Of a stretch of DNA of 6,426 nt, positions 6,371 through 6,426 are shown one piece after another; positions within the stretch are counted from its first letter, which is position 1, and each line of letters begins with the position of its first letter. The stretch covers positions 1 to 6,426 of the forward strand of contig JAGQLK010000070.1 of NCBI GenBank assembly GCA_020429485.1, given 5' to 3'. The position numbers and the translations under genes were made by a program. The notes under the pieces are model-generated. The model had not been told where the DNA came from. It was given only the letters and a program-made list of their open reading frames with translations, and searched no databases. This DNA is from Candidatus Dojkabacteria bacterium (GTDB lineage: Bacteria; Patescibacteriota; Dojkabacteria; B142; OLB20).

Positions 6371-6426
6371 TTAAGGGCAATAAAAATTTATGTAGTAAAT
6401 AAAATAAACAATGTAGTTATTCAAGG
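6371..6426 (-). promoter_or_regulatory. Upstream region of the surface-protein gene with a 21-bp-spaced direct repeat
   Basis: This 56-base stretch is the only visible upstream DNA of the surface-protein gene. ATGTAGT occurs at 6390-6396 and 6411-6417, exactly 21 bases apart (two helical turns), which could be a regulator site. No strong promoter match is present; TTGAAT followed after 17 bases by TATTTA is the best and is weak. There is no Shine-Dalgarno before the ATG. Confidence 0.25.

Noticed and set aside
1..6426. CRISPR array, tRNA, rRNA, insertion sequence or phage genes
   Set aside because: No regularly spaced repeats, no cloverleaf or rRNA-like stretch, no transposase or integrase motifs, and almost all bases are accounted for by the eight genes.

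Overview
All genes in this 6.4 kb window lie on the minus strand, so the window reads from right to left. The DNA is AT-rich, the genes are tightly packed, and no start codon has a convincing Shine-Dalgarno sequence. UGA is a stop, as the RNase H gene shows. A LytR-CpsA-Psr protein, a compact RNase HI and an acidic signal-anchored surface protein of a type frequent in candidate phyla radiation genomes all fit Patescibacteria (Microgenomates, WWE3 or Dojkabacteria-like). This placement is an inference from protein style, not from a marker gene.

Region 1 (6426-5071) holds one monocistronic-looking gene for a secreted or surface-anchored acidic protein whose mature part has no lysine. It is followed by a hairpin that probably ends transcription. 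Region 2 (5049-2989) starts with a plausible sigma70-type promoter flanked by two copies of a 9-bp palindrome. It carries an RNase HI-like gene and a LytR-CpsA-Psr cell-envelope glycopolymer ligase joined by a TGATG overlap.

Region 3 (2987-1) is the most interesting. A second good promoter precedes five genes packed end to end: speD (S-adenosylmethionine decarboxylase), a two-TM protein with an N-terminal DUF4178 region, a 56-residue single-TM protein, a half-size DUF350 membrane protein, and a membrane-embedded SpeE-like aminopropyltransferase that runs off the left edge. SpeD should make decarboxylated S-adenosylmethionine and the SpeE-like domain should transfer its aminopropyl group to an unknown acceptor. 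The three membrane proteins between them suggest that this chemistry happens at, or acts on, the membrane or cell surface rather than serving bulk spermidine synthesis. Related speD/speE/DUF350/DUF4178 neighbourhoods occur in other bacteria, but to my knowledge their function is not established. The compact form here, with its tiny tail-bearing protein, is the best candidate for an undescribed system.
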